DNA of 64,000 nt from Berkiella sp964496435 (GCA_964496435.1 CAZBZP010000002.1:200996-264995), one strand, 5' to 3'; shown: positions 34,985 to 44,352, counted from the stretch's first letter. Numbers and translations are program-made. The notes: generated by a model from the sequence alone, not told the origin.

Positions 34985-36682
34985 ATGTTATATATGTTTG
35001 ACGTTTCATTGGAATCATCCTTCTTCCAAGCAATTGCAGATAACAACAAAGCTACTGTTTATCAGATGTTGCAAGAAAACCCAGCTTTGGCAAACACAAG
35101 CTCTGTATCTTCGTCCGTACCTTTAGTGTTTTTTCTAAGGGAAGATAATTGTATTTCCCCTCTTTTATTTGCCGCCAGCAAGGGGCTTAACGACATTATT
35201 GATCTTTTAGTTCAAGCAAATGCCAATTTGCACTTTCAGGATAATGAAGGTCAAAGCGTATTACACGCAGCAATACGTTTTGGGCATGTAAAGACTGTAG
35301 ATCACTTAACAAGGTATTATGGGCTCAGCTTGCATCAAAAGAACATTCATGGGTTCTCTCCCTTAATGGTAGCTTTATGGGCCATGCAATCTGAAATGGC
35401 TTTATTTTTGATGCAATATTATATTAATGAAATCTCAGTGGGTGAACGTAGCAATAACGCTTTTGCAAATACCATCAGCAAACTATATCAACTGACCCCT
35501 TTCAGTGAAAGCGAAATCCTTGACGATTATAACACTGTTCGCTTTCATGACGACAAAGGATTTGATGCTTTATCTTTAACACAAGAACGATGGCGTCAAG
35601 AGCGAGCCAATTTTAAACAGAAGCTAATGAAAATGCTTGATAATCAGGAGGAAGAAAGAACATCTGCAGCGCTAGTGGCGGATATGCAAAGACTAAAGAA
35701 GGCATTAAATAATGCTGGCGATGCAAAATCAATTGAATTGGTATTAAATGAAGTTTTAAGATCAGTTTATTTTGCGACATCTAGCAAAGCAATGCTGGCA
35801 AATGAATTTAATAAAATCAAAAAATATGAAGAAACAAAGGAGTTGTTTTTACTTAAGCAATCTTTAAATACGCTCTTGAATGAGGGAGATATATTTCAAC
35901 TAGCAGAGAAATTAGCATCCCTTAGCACAGAAACACTTGCTAAAATAATTTATTGGCCAGATGTCATACAAATTCTATCACAAGTTGATCATAGTATTGT
36001 TCTCAATTTGGCACAACATGCTCTAGAAAACTATTCGGTAGATCTTCTTACTAAATTGTTATTAGAAAAATTAATGACAGAACAAGAACTCATGGACTTA
36101 TTGGAAAGAGAACCAATGGAGATCCACGTTAACGAAGATGGTTATGAAGAAGAAAATGAAAGTGAAAGTGAAATTAATCAAAAATTATGTGCTTATTTAG
36201 CTTCAGCATTAGCCCAAAATAGCGACGCTACTTTAACGGTAGACGGCAATTTTGCTGAATTTTTACCTTTAATTGAAAAGTCTCGAAGTGGAATTCATGC
36301 CGATTTAGCTCAATGGCTCGTTATTCATCATGAAATGACATTGGGTTCAGAAAATCCAGACCAAAGCCACGCAGCTCTGATATTTCAACAATTACTTAAA
36401 TTATCTGACAGAGACCAAAGTAAAATGATGATGTTGCGCCGTTTTGCTGAAGTTGTATCACAGCAAGGTAATGGCATGAGAGGACAATTTGAATTTGCAC
36501 CAACACCATTTATGCTGTTGCTTCAGTTATATGGTCCAAAAGAAATGCTAGCGCAGGAAGTGCCAGCATCAGATAAGAGGAAAGAAGCTTTTTTCCCTTC
36601 TTTACAAGCGCATAAACAGGAATCCATTTTGCAACCATCTGAAAATGGGCCAACTAAAGGTAAGAATAAGCCTCCTTTTTGA
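34985..36682 (+). CDS. Ankyrin-repeat protein with long helical C-terminal region
   Basis: 565 residues. Three to four ankyrin repeats cover residues 8-140 (FFQAIADNNKATVYQMLQEN; PLLFAASKGLNDIIDLLVQA; VLHAAIRFGHVKTVDHLTRY; PLMVALWAMQSEMALFLMQY). The remaining 420 residues are helical, partly coiled coil, with a Glu/Ser-rich acidic stretch near 380 and a low-complexity end. No enzymatic motif. The start is uncertain: the first ATG (34985) has no ribosome binding site and the second (34994) follows GGA at about ten bases. Effector candidate. Confidence 0.75.
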   Translation: MLYMFDVSLESSFFQAIADNNKATVYQMLQENPALANTSSVSSSVPLVFFLREDNCISPLLFAASKGLNDIIDLLVQANANLHFQDNEGQSVLHAAIRFGHVKTVDHLTRYYGLSLHQKNIHGFSPLMVALWAMQSEMALFLMQYYINEISVGERSNNAFANTISKLYQLTPFSESEILDDYNTVRFHDDKGFDALSLTQERWRQERANFKQKLMKMLDNQEEERTSAALVADMQRLKKALNNAGDAKSIELVLNEVLRSVYFATSSKAMLANEFNKIKKYEETKELFLLKQSLNTLLNEGDIFQLAEKLASLSTETLAKIIYWPDVIQILSQVDHSIVLNLAQHALENYSVDLLTKLLLEKLMTEQELMDLLEREPMEIHVNEDGYEEENESESEINQKLCAYLASALAQNSDATLTVDGNFAEFLPLIEKSRSGIHADLAQWLVIHHEMTLGSENPDQSHAALIFQQLLKLSDRDQSKMMMLRRFAEVVSQQGNGMRGQFEFAPTPFMLLLQLYGPKEMLAQEVPASDKRKEAFFPSLQAHKQESILQPSENGPTKGKNKPPF

Positions 36683-36807
36683 ATGTTGGCATAACAGCAA
36701 TTACCTGCGTGCTTACACTCAATGCGCTTTAGAATTACCATCAAATTCAAGCGCATAGCAATAATAAATCACCTAAGCAGGCATTAGTATTTACACTATT
36801 CCTTAGG

Positions 36808-36833
36808 ACATAAATTGTTATACTTTAAGTATA
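36808..36833 (+). promoter_or_regulatory. Promoter/operator: shared 17-mer plus 15-base palindrome
   Basis: ACATAAATTGTTATACT (36808-36824) matches 16 of 17 bases of the motif upstream of the gene at 3947. Its TATACT is the left arm of TATACTT-T-AAGTATA (36819-36833), a perfect 7-bp inverted repeat that a dimeric regulator could cover. Confidence 0.45.
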
Positions 36834-36853
36834 AGTCCTTGTAGGAGAGTCTT

Positions 36854-37612
36854 ATGCCAAGTCCAGAAGAAATTGAAGAAACACTCTCCGATATTGCAAA
36901 CGATAGAATCAGGGCGTTGGCCGCTCATATCCTAAAAGGCACTTCAATTCCACGCTCATGGGGTGGAAATTTTAATGAAGATGATCAGTTTTTAAATCAG
37001 ATTAATCAATGGCGTCAATCAGGTTACATTGAAAGATTGCCGCTAGCGGAACTCGATAATAAACAATTGATTCGTATGCAGGAAATGGAGCTCAAGCTTG
37101 TTGAAAAACTCGCTTATCAGTTCCAAAAGGACCATCAACCTGAAAAGCCAGAAATGCCTAAAACATTGGTAACGAATTTTAATACATTAGGTAGTTCTGC
37201 AAAATCACCCTCAAGACCTTCTACGCCTTCTCCCAGCGCAAAAGAAAATATTGTAAACGATGCCTTAGATACCACTAAGGATGATGTACTTCATCTTTTA
37301 AATGAACGAAAAATCGAAATTTCTAAGGAAACTAAAGGGTTTAGAAAAGGTCATGATCAAAGATTGTTTGCCATTAGTGAAATCATTGAAGAAGTCAAAA
37401 AGCAAAATGGGAAATTTACTTTAGATGATATTGAAAATAAGATAATCGAACGTTTGTCCAAAGAAAATCCTAATAAGAAGGGCGTTTTTGAACAAGGTAT
37501 ACGCGAACACTCAACTCAAAATAAGAATGAAAATAGCCGTTATAAAATTATGAAAGACAGGATAAATGAACTTACCTCTCCTGAAGTGCGCCGCACACCC
37601 ACGCTTAAGTAG
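36854..37612 (+). CDS. Hypothetical soluble protein, effector-like
   Basis: 252 residues, with TAGGAGAG seven bases upstream of the ATG. The N-terminal domain (1-95) is helical and acidic (EEIEETLSDIANDRIRALAA), the middle (110-130) is Ser/Pro-rich (SPSRPSTPSPS), and the C-terminal domain (140-252) is highly charged and helical, with FRKGHDQRLFAISEIIEEV and DDIENKIIERL. No membrane segment or known domain. Its promoter shares a motif with the membrane-protein gene at 3947. Confidence 0.6.
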   Translation: MPSPEEIEETLSDIANDRIRALAAHILKGTSIPRSWGGNFNEDDQFLNQINQWRQSGYIERLPLAELDNKQLIRMQEMELKLVEKLAYQFQKDHQPEKPEMPKTLVTNFNTLGSSAKSPSRPSTPSPSAKENIVNDALDTTKDDVLHLLNERKIEISKETKGFRKGHDQRLFAISEIIEEVKKQNGKFTLDDIENKIIERLSKENPNKKGVFEQGIREHSTQNKNENSRYKIMKDRINELTSPEVRRTPTLK

Positions 37613-37754
37613 CTAATACACGATTTCTAGAAATATTAGTGTCAACATTGTTTTGCGAATAATCTTGAAATAGCTGGGCATTCTATATTTATTTATGACT
37701 TCAAATGAAAGCCGAATAGATTATTATGTTTTATTTTTTGAGGCCTAGATAAAA

Positions 37755-38294
37755 ATGCTGTCTAAAATTTCGAGTGCTTTGGTTTTTTCCTTTTTTCTAT
37801 GCGCAGGGCTGAGTATTCTCCTCTTACCTGCATACGGAACAGTGGGGATATTCATGTTGGCTTTATCCGTTGTCTCTGTTCTTGGTTTTGTAGTGACAGA
37901 TAGGCTCTCTCGCACTCAGCAATACAATCAAAATGTCAATGATAAACAAAACGAATATAATATTCTTAGAACAAGACTAAGTTCTCAAAAATCGCAAGCG
38001 CTTTTAAGCAAATTTGATGCTTTAATTAATCAAGCTCATACTGATATTCATCATCGTCTTTTTCAATCTCCTAAAGTAGATGTTTTTGGTTCTCCTCGTT
38101 ATTTAGAAACACCTGATATACTGTTTACGCTTAATTGGATAGTAAAGAAGGCAAGACGAATTCTAAATGCCAATGAAACGCAAATAGATATGCTTTTGGA
38201 TAAAACGAATACTACAATTGATAAGTACAATAACAATCCTGCTCATAACACCAAGCTCAAAAGAAAAATCCATAATTTTTATTGGCATAAGTAG
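37755..38294 (+). CDS. Hypothetical two-span membrane protein
   Basis: 179 residues. Two adjacent hydrophobic segments at 8-32 (ALVFSFFLCAGLSILLLPAY) and 36-55 (IFMLALSVVSVLGFVV) are followed by a cytosolic helical domain with coiled-coil character (QKSQALLSKFDALINQAH) and a basic C-terminus (TKLKRKIHNFYWHK). No recognised family. No clear ribosome binding site. Confidence 0.55.
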   Translation: MLSKISSALVFSFFLCAGLSILLLPAYGTVGIFMLALSVVSVLGFVVTDRLSRTQQYNQNVNDKQNEYNILRTRLSSQKSQALLSKFDALINQAHTDIHHRLFQSPKVDVFGSPRYLETPDILFTLNWIVKKARRILNANETQIDMLLDKTNTTIDKYNNNPAHNTKLKRKIHNFYWHK

Positions 38295-38387
38295 GATGCT
38301 GGTGAAAGGCAAAGGGCATAATTTTTACTTGTAAGCTAGTTGTTAAATTGACATAATGGCGACACTTTAACAGCAAGTTAGCGATAT

Positions 38388-39785
38388 ATGAATTCAATGC
38401 TCTTTTCAAGCCTAGCGCTTGAGGGGGATATGCTTAGGAATTTAGAAAGCCTAGGCTATCAAGAAATGACCCCCATACAGGCCAAAAGCCTTCCCTTAGT
38501 ACTTAAAAACCAAGATCTGATAGTCAAAGCCAAAACAGGCAGTGGTAAAACAGTAGCGTTTGGCTTGGGGTTGATTGCCAAGCTCTCGCCTAGTGTGTAT
38601 ACACCACAATCATTAGTGATTTGCCCAACAAGAGAGTTGGCCGACCAAGTTAGTAAAGTGCTAAGAAGCTTGGCGCGTATGATCCCCAATATCTGTGTAC
38701 TCACCCTTTGTGGCGGTAAGCCCTTTGGGATGCAGGCAGAGGCTTTGAGTAAAAAAGTGCATATCGTTGTAGGAACGCCTGGGCGCATCCAAGACCATAT
38801 AGAAAGAAAGACCCTCAATTTAAAAAATATTAAAACCTTGGTCTTAGATGAAGCGGATAGAATGTTGGATATGGGCTTTTATGATGAAATATTACATATC
38901 ATCAAACAGCTCCCTCTTCAAAGACAAACACTTTTGTTTTCTGCTACTTACCCTGATGCCATTGCAAAAATAAGCGAGTCCTTTCAACAATCTCCTATCG
39001 AGATCCATATTGAAGATGAAGCGCAAAAACCGAATATAGAACAAATAGCTTACCAAGTAAGTGAGCATGAAAAAGATGAAGCCCTTATTGCTTTGATTGC
39101 GCATTATAAAGTGCAATCAGCTATTGTTTTTTGCAGAACAAAAATAAAATGTGATGAAGTGGCAAGTGCACTTTGTCATCAAGGGGTTCATGCACTGGCT
39201 ATTCACAGCTCACTAGAGCAAAGAGATAGAGAAGAAGTGCTGCTACAATTTGCCAATAACAGCTGTTCCATTTTGGTGGCAACCGATGTGGCTGCGCGCG
39301 GATTAGATATTAAAGACTTACCTTTGGTTATTAACTATGATTTACCCTCTTCCCCAGAAGACTATGTTCATCGAATTGGTCGCACGGGGCGTGCTGGTAA
39401 TTCAGGGCTGGCAATAAGCCTTTTCTCCCAAGGTCATACTTTTAAAATTGAAGCGATAGAAGCTTATACTAATACCCTCATCCAACGCATGGACAAAGAC
39501 ACGCTGACATCTTCGTGTGTTTTTGTTAAACCATCAATGAAAACTTTATGTATCAATGCGGGCAAGAAAAACAAAATTCGCCCAGGCGATATTTTAGGCG
39601 CTTTAACAGGAGACGGTGGCTTAAAAGGTACGCAGGTAGGCAAAATTGATATATTTGATTTTAATGCCTATGTTGCCATCGACAGCACTGTTTCTTCATC
39701 TGTGCTCAGAAGGTTACAAAGCGCTAAAATTAAAGGCCGCACTTTCAAAATGAGATATCTTAACAACCAATTCAGGAATGATTAA
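38388..39785 (+). CDS. dbpA: ATP-dependent RNA helicase DbpA
   Basis: 465 residues. The helicase core shows Q motif (TPIQAKSLP), motif I AKTGSGKT, Ia PTRELADQ, motif II DEAD (VLDEADRML), motif III SAT, motif V ATDVAARGLD and motif VI HRIGRTGRAG. The C-terminal 75 residues (LCINAGKKNKIRPGDILGAL; GKIDIFDFNAYVAID) are the DbpA RNA-binding domain that recognises 23S rRNA helix 92. It acts in late assembly of the large ribosomal subunit. Its stop codon overlaps the ATG of the next helicase gene by one base. Confidence 0.95.
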   Translation: MNSMLFSSLALEGDMLRNLESLGYQEMTPIQAKSLPLVLKNQDLIVKAKTGSGKTVAFGLGLIAKLSPSVYTPQSLVICPTRELADQVSKVLRSLARMIPNICVLTLCGGKPFGMQAEALSKKVHIVVGTPGRIQDHIERKTLNLKNIKTLVLDEADRMLDMGFYDEILHIIKQLPLQRQTLLFSATYPDAIAKISESFQQSPIEIHIEDEAQKPNIEQIAYQVSEHEKDEALIALIAHYKVQSAIVFCRTKIKCDEVASALCHQGVHALAIHSSLEQRDREEVLLQFANNSCSILVATDVAARGLDIKDLPLVINYDLPSSPEDYVHRIGRTGRAGNSGLAISLFSQGHTFKIEAIEAYTNTLIQRMDKDTLTSSCVFVKPSMKTLCINAGKKNKIRPGDILGALTGDGGLKGTQVGKIDIFDFNAYVAIDSTVSSSVLRRLQSAKIKGRTFKMRYLNNQFRND

Positions 39786-41014
39786 TGACATTTGAATCTT
39801 TAGGTTTATCCCCCCAAATCATCAAAGCCCTTATCGACAAAGGATACACAACGCCATCACCCATTCAGGAAAAAACCATTCCGGTTATCTTGGATGGGAA
39901 CGACATCATGGCTTGTGCCCAAACAGGCACAGGCAAAACAGCCGGTTTTGTGCTGCCAATTTTGCAACTATTAAGTAAAAGACCTGCGCCAGGCAGCAAT
40001 CGTGCGCTTGCCTTGGTGTTGACACCTACACGTGAATTAGCCGCGCAAATCCATGAAAATGTCTTGGCCTACAGCAAATATGAAAAGTTAAACTCAGCTG
40101 TTGTTTTTGGTGGTGTTAAAATTAATCCACAAATGATGCGTTTACGCGGTGGGGTGGATATCCTGGTGGCAACACCGGGTCGTCTATTAGATTTATATCA
40201 ACAAAATGCTATTAAATTTAATCAGATAGAGATGTTGGTGCTGGATGAAGCCGACAGAATGTTAGACATGGGCTTTATACATGATATTAAGCGCATTCTA
40301 GCCTTGTTACCGCAAAAACGTCAGAATCTTTTATTTTCTGCCACTTTTTCGCCAGATATTAGGCAATTGGCAAAAGGGTTGATGAATAATCCTGTTGAAG
40401 TAAGTGTCACACCAGAAAACACGACTGCAACCTTAGTGTCGCAAAAAGTTCACCCTGTGGACAAAGGTGCCAAAACAAGATTATTAAGCCATTTGATACG
40501 TCATGAAAAATGGTCACAAGCATTGGTTTTTTGCCGTACCAAGCACGGTGCGAATAAGCTGGTTAAGCAATTAAGCCAAGATAACATTAATGCCGCAGCA
40601 ATTCACGGTAATAAGAGCCAAGCGCAACGAACAAAGGCTTTAGAAGGTTTGAAGTCTGGTGCGGTGAGTATTTTAGTTGCAACCGATATCGCTGCACGTG
40701 GCATTGATATTGATCAACTTCCCCATGTTGTTAACTATGAATTGCCCAATGTGCCCCAAGACTATGTTCATCGTATTGGACGAACAGGACGAGCAGGTGC
40801 CAGCGGGCAAGCCATTTCACTGGTGAGCTTAGATGAAACCAAGCAGCTGCGGGATATTGAACGCTTAATTAAATGTAATATTGAACGCGTTGAAGTAGAA
40901 GGATTTAGTCCAAAGGAAAGATTGCCTGAATCTACCCCAGTGCATTTAATGAAAGCCAAACGCCGCCCCAAAAAACCAAAACTAAAAAATGTCTCTTATA
41001 GCCAGACAAATTGA
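39785..41014 (+). CDS. rhlE: DEAD-box RNA helicase RhlE
   Basis: 409 residues. Motifs: TPSPIQEKTIP, AQTGTGKTAGF, PTRELAAQ, DEADRMLDMGF, SAT, ATDIAARGID, HRIGRTGRAG. The N-terminus (MTFESLGLSPQIIKAL) and the short basic tail (KAKRRPKKPKLKN) fit RhlE. It acts in ribosome assembly and RNA turnover. Translational coupling to dbpA (ATG overlapping TAA) is unusual, since the two are separate genes in most gammaproteobacteria. Confidence 0.93.
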   Translation: MTFESLGLSPQIIKALIDKGYTTPSPIQEKTIPVILDGNDIMACAQTGTGKTAGFVLPILQLLSKRPAPGSNRALALVLTPTRELAAQIHENVLAYSKYEKLNSAVVFGGVKINPQMMRLRGGVDILVATPGRLLDLYQQNAIKFNQIEMLVLDEADRMLDMGFIHDIKRILALLPQKRQNLLFSATFSPDIRQLAKGLMNNPVEVSVTPENTTATLVSQKVHPVDKGAKTRLLSHLIRHEKWSQALVFCRTKHGANKLVKQLSQDNINAAAIHGNKSQAQRTKALEGLKSGAVSILVATDIAARGIDIDQLPHVVNYELPNVPQDYVHRIGRTGRAGASGQAISLVSLDETKQLRDIERLIKCNIERVEVEGFSPKERLPESTPVHLMKAKRRPKKPKLKNVSYSQTN

Positions 41015-41094
41015 TATTTTACAACATTGAATTATATCAATTTATCAAAGGCTAATTATCCGTGCATCGCCAGCTTGCGAGTATGAAACCTAAT

Positions 41095-41129
41095 CCTGAT
41101 TTGCTGCTCTGATGGGAGCAGCAATCAGG
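41095..41129 (+). terminator. Long stem-loop after rhlE
   Basis: CCTGATT-GCTGCTC / GAGCAGC-AATCAGG, 14 base pairs with one bulged T, 80 bases after the stop. No T-run follows. The rest of 41015-41250 shows nothing. Confidence 0.45.
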
Positions 41130-41250
41130 GCTATATTTCACCTGTCTTTAATACATCCCTCTTTGTTAATTGCCACTTATATTTTCAGTTCATGGAACTT
41201 TTTAAGCGCTAAGATAGTCATAGTTTAAAATCCCCAAAATAGGGCTGTAT

Positions 41251-41676
41251 ATGAGATTCTTAGCGGTATTCCTATTATTTTTGAGTGCATTATGCTTTAG
41301 CTTAGCCCAAGAAGAACTCTATGCTGATCCCACGGTAAGTTCTGCCTGGGAAGGGCAAACTCAAGCGCAGCCTCATATAATGGCGAAGGATGAAAACAGC
41401 GCAGCCATGCAGCTCGCCGCTAATGTACCTGAAGGTGGTGGACCTTACCAAGCGGATAGGTACGTAAGCGAAAACCATCAATCAGAATTTGCTCGTCCCT
41501 ATATGTATAGCAATCCTGCCTTTCCTGAATTTTATTCAAACTTTTATGATAATGATGGTACGCAATTCTATTTTTATTATCAAAACGATAATTCAAATGC
41601 CTACAATGAAAGCCCATCTAATTATAATAATGAACCTGATTATAGCGAAAACTTCCCAGGCCCTGAAGCGCAATGA
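41251..41676 (+). CDS. Secreted Asn/Tyr-rich protein
   Basis: 141 residues with a clear signal peptide (MRFLAVFLLFLSALCFSLA, cleaved near residue 20). The mature part has low complexity: acidic, Ala/Gln-rich, then dominated by Asn, Tyr, Phe and Ser (FYFYYQNDNSNAYNESPSNY). There are no Cys and no known domain. Probably a periplasmic or surface protein of unknown role. Confidence 0.6.
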   Translation: MRFLAVFLLFLSALCFSLAQEELYADPTVSSAWEGQTQAQPHIMAKDENSAAMQLAANVPEGGGPYQADRYVSENHQSEFARPYMYSNPAFPEFYSNFYDNDGTQFYFYYQNDNSNAYNESPSNYNNEPDYSENFPGPEAQ

Positions 41677-41728
41677 TGCTCGCGTTTGCGAGGTTTAACA
41701 GCTTGTTGCAAATGGGCCAATTAAATAT

Positions 41729-42958
41729 TTAAATCACAGGTGTTTTGCTGTTGCTATCTAATTTGGTAGTGGACTGTATGATGGTAGTCGCAGCCTCTTT
41801 GCTACCGGGTGAAGCTGAACTATTAAAAGAAGGCGTAATAGGCGGCGCTGTGCCAAGTGTCAGACATGAAAATTCACCTTCAAGATCATCCCAGTCTGAC
41901 TCGGTGTCTTGGGCTGGCGCAGCAACTAATTTCCTATCTGTTGGCAATTCATCAAAGTCATCCCAATTCTCAGAATCACTGGAAGCTTCTGAATCATCTT
42001 TGTCTCTTGGATCTAGAGCTGTGTTTGACTTTGTTGGTATTTTTTTAGATGAAGGGGTAGTGGGTTTTAAGGGCGATTTCCCTAAAAGTAAATCTAAGTG
42101 CTTCATCTGCTGATAGCCAATATTAGCATCATTCATTGAAAGCAGTAATGAGAAAGTTGTTTCTAAGAAACTAGCTATAAATAACCTTTCAGGATCATTT
42201 TTGGCATATGCCTCTACTATGTGATCCATCATCATTTCCAAGGAATTAATTTTAGTGCGTAACAAGAGAAGGCTGTTTTCAGTTTGAATTTGTTCTTCTG
42301 TTATAAGAGGGGTTAATCTGGGTGTGCCCTGAATATCGCTCTGGGGTATATCATCAGGAATACTAATTTCAGGCACTTGCAATGAAGCTGATATGTTGAG
42401 GAAATTTAGCTTTTCCAAAAATAAGCTTTGTAAACTAATACTTTCAGTTAAGGTTATTGAGATGTGGCGCGTTAGATTTTCTATCTCAAGAACTGTTTCG
42501 CTGACAGAGGTATATTTAGGTGGTCGTTTTGCTTGTTGGTGTTTGATAGCAGCTTTTAAGGTGCTTAGTGCCTGTTCAAGTTCTTTAAGAACTATTTTTT
42601 TTAAGATGAGTTGTTTGATTTCTGTAAATGAATCACTTCGCATCAACGTTTCGAGCTTTTGAGGGTCGCATTTTTGGAACTGATATTGGAGATCTTCTAC
42701 TGTTGAATTAACAGTCCCTTTAAAAATAAAAGCGTTAGAAATTATTTGAAACTTATTGATGCTCAAGGCATATCTATTAGCTTGCTTGCATAAGCCGTCG
42801 ATTTCTTCATCCAATTCAAAACGATTGAATATGTCTTTAATAGAGCTCACTTTATGTCTTGTATAAAATGCACGGATAATTTGATTGCGATAGGTATACT
42901 GTTGTTCGCTGAATGTAGACATGAATTGAATTAAATCGAGGTTAAAGGCGCCAAGCAT
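41729..42958 (-). CDS. Hypothetical helical protein with two W-acidic motifs, effector candidate
   Basis: 409 residues. Residues 1-290 are helical (coiled-coil blocks such as ELEQALSTLKAAIKHQQAKR and LLLLRTKINSLEMMMDHIVE). Residues 300-409 are disordered, Ser/Asp/Glu-rich and contain two similar short motifs, SENWDDFDEL (W332) and SDWDDLEGEF (W356). These resemble the tryptophan-acidic peptides by which eukaryotic cargo proteins bind kinesin light chain. No membrane segment or enzyme motif. A weak GAGAG precedes the ATG. Confidence 0.6.
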   Translation of the reverse strand: MLGAFNLDLIQFMSTFSEQQYTYRNQIIRAFYTRHKVSSIKDIFNRFELDEEIDGLCKQANRYALSINKFQIISNAFIFKGTVNSTVEDLQYQFQKCDPQKLETLMRSDSFTEIKQLILKKIVLKELEQALSTLKAAIKHQQAKRPPKYTSVSETVLEIENLTRHISITLTESISLQSLFLEKLNFLNISASLQVPEISIPDDIPQSDIQGTPRLTPLITEEQIQTENSLLLLRTKINSLEMMMDHIVEAYAKNDPERLFIASFLETTFSLLLSMNDANIGYQQMKHLDLLLGKSPLKPTTPSSKKIPTKSNTALDPRDKDDSEASSDSENWDDFDELPTDRKLVAAPAQDTESDWDDLEGEFSCLTLGTAPPITPSFNSSASPGSKEAATTIIQSTTKLDSNSKTPVI

Positions 42959-43121
42959 GTGTAGATACTCTCAATAGAAAATATGCTGTTATTCTATATT
43001 AAAAAGCGAATATTAGAAAAATGTTTAGTGCTGAAAGAAAGGAAGCTAAATCAAGAGGTACTGTTTTTCACGCCAGGCAATTAAGGGTGGAAATAGCTTA
43101 AATTTAAAATGAATTTGATTT

Positions 43122-43150
43122 GTGGGTACCACGCAAAAGCGTGGCACCCA
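43122..43150 (-). terminator. Stem-loop downstream of the His/Tyr-rich protein gene
   Basis: TGGGTACCACGC-AAAAG-GCGTGGCACCCA pairs over 12 positions with one mismatch. It lies 28 bases after the stop of the gene at 43178 and has no T-run, so it may be a REP-like palindrome rather than a terminator. Confidence 0.45.
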
Positions 43151-43177
43151 TAATCAAAACGCTAGAAATCTAAATGA

Positions 43178-43438
43178 TTACCAGCCCCAGCCCCATCTTA
43201 CGGCAGGTCTGTAGACTCTTGCGCGGTAATAAGTATCTGTGAGGGGATCATAACGCCAAACTCTGTTGTAATATCTTGTTGGGGCAGAATAATAATAGGT
43301 ATCAACCCAGCCTGGGCCATATGAGTAATAATAGCCAGGGGTATAATACATATGGCGATGATGATGGTGACGATTATAGTTGTGTGCAGAAGCTGCAGTG
43401 GTAAATATCATCAATGCTGCAATTAATAACGCTTTCAT
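43178..43438 (-). CDS. Small secreted His/Tyr/Trp-rich protein
   Basis: 86 residues, with GTGGAG eight bases before the ATG. Signal peptide MKALLIAALMIFTTAASA. The mature part starts with a His cluster (NYNRHHHHRHMYY), continues Tyr/Gly-rich (YTPGYYYSYGPGW) and ends in Arg/Trp (RPAVRWGWGW). The His cluster could bind metal. No Cys. Probably periplasmic or outer-surface; similar short YXXW-rich proteins are common and uncharacterised. Confidence 0.7.
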   Translation of the reverse strand: MKALLIAALMIFTTAASAHNYNRHHHHRHMYYTPGYYYSYGPGWVDTYYYSAPTRYYNRVWRYDPLTDTYYRARVYRPAVRWGWGW

Positions 43439-43583
43439 AGTGTTTACTCCACGTGGTTTTACAAAACATGATTATGACTTGGCGTTATTTCACTTGGTTC
43501 ACATATTTTTCAAATTATTATATTTCATCATATGTGACTGAACATTGAAACAGATAGATGGGTTTGCAGTGAGGTTGAATAAG

Positions 43584-43616
43584 ATGCTTTATCACACCTT
43601 TGGCGTGATAAAGCAT
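43584..43616 (-). terminator. Strong stem-loop after the proline-rich gene
   Basis: ATGCTTTATCAC / GTGATAAAGCAT is a perfect 12-bp stem with a 9-base loop, 14 bases after the stop at 43630. It is followed by AT-rich sequence. Confidence 0.65.
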
Positions 43617-43629
43617 TTATGATGAATCT

Positions 43630-44352
43630 TTAAATAATAGTTTTACGTCTATTTAATTTTGCAAGAAGTTCATCGTTTACACCTAAACCTGCAACAACGC
43701 CATTTGTATTCGCAGGGGCGCTGGCGGTTCTTGGTTTTTGTTCAACAGCTTGCGCAGGTTGAATGGCAGGATGTGACCCTGTTGTTTGGCCATCAACAAC
43801 ACGACCTACTTTGGCATTGCTTTCAACTGGTTTAGTGACCTGTTTCAAACCTTTGGATTTAGCAGCAGCTAAGTCACTCGCAGTAAATAGCAGAGCGGGT
43901 CTTGCAGATGTTGATTCAACAGCTTGTTTGGGTGCACTAGGTGCTTTTGGTGGTGGTGGTGGAAGTGGAATTGCACTCGCCGATGCATTATCACTCACGG
44001 GAACACAAGGAGCCACAATAGGCGTTGATAAGGCAGTAAGCGATTCACATCTAGGTGGAACTGGTGGTGGGGTTAAAGATATATTTGCTGTTTGGGGTAC
44101 AAAAGAGGGTAGATCTCTTTTTGGCACAGGTGGTGGTAAATCAGTATTTGCTGCTGTCACAGGCGTTGCTGGTAGCTTGCGGACAGCTGTGGCTGCTGGT
44201 TTTGCAGTTTTTGCAGGCAGCTTTTGCATTGTTTGCGCTTCATTTGTTGCTGCAGGTTTTTTATTTTCTGGTGCTACTTTTCTTAAGTTATTTCTGAGGT
44301 TTAATACCGCTTGTGCATCTGTTAATGCAAACGGACCTTGTGGCTTTGACAT
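43630..44352 (-). CDS. Proline-rich protein with WH2-like segments, candidate actin-directed effector
   Basis: 240 residues from the ATG at 44352, with AAGGGG eight bases upstream. The N-terminal helix AVLNLRNNLRKVAPENKK is followed by Ala/Pro/Lys linkers and three polyproline tracts: PPPVPKRDLP and PPPVPPR (SH3-ligand type) and PLPPPPPKAP (profilin/EVH1 type). Two WH2-like stretches follow: SDLAAAKSKGLKQVTKP and, at the very C-terminus, NDELLAKLNRRKTII. The succession polyproline plus WH2 is that of eukaryotic actin nucleation-promoting factors. The WH2 match is by eye and imperfect. No signal peptide. Confidence 0.65.
   Translation of the reverse strand: MSKPQGPFALTDAQAVLNLRNNLRKVAPENKKPAATNEAQTMQKLPAKTAKPAATAVRKLPATPVTAANTDLPPPVPKRDLPSFVPQTANISLTPPPVPPRCESLTALSTPIVAPCVPVSDNASASAIPLPPPPPKAPSAPKQAVESTSARPALLFTASDLAAAKSKGLKQVTKPVESNAKVGRVVDGQTTGSHPAIQPAQAVEQKPRTASAPANTNGVVAGLGVNDELLAKLNRRKTII

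Noticed and set aside
41745..42113. 122-aa plus-strand frame opposite the W-acidic protein gene
   Set aside because: Antisense shadow with Ser-rich composition arising from the acidic tail codons; no ribosome binding site.
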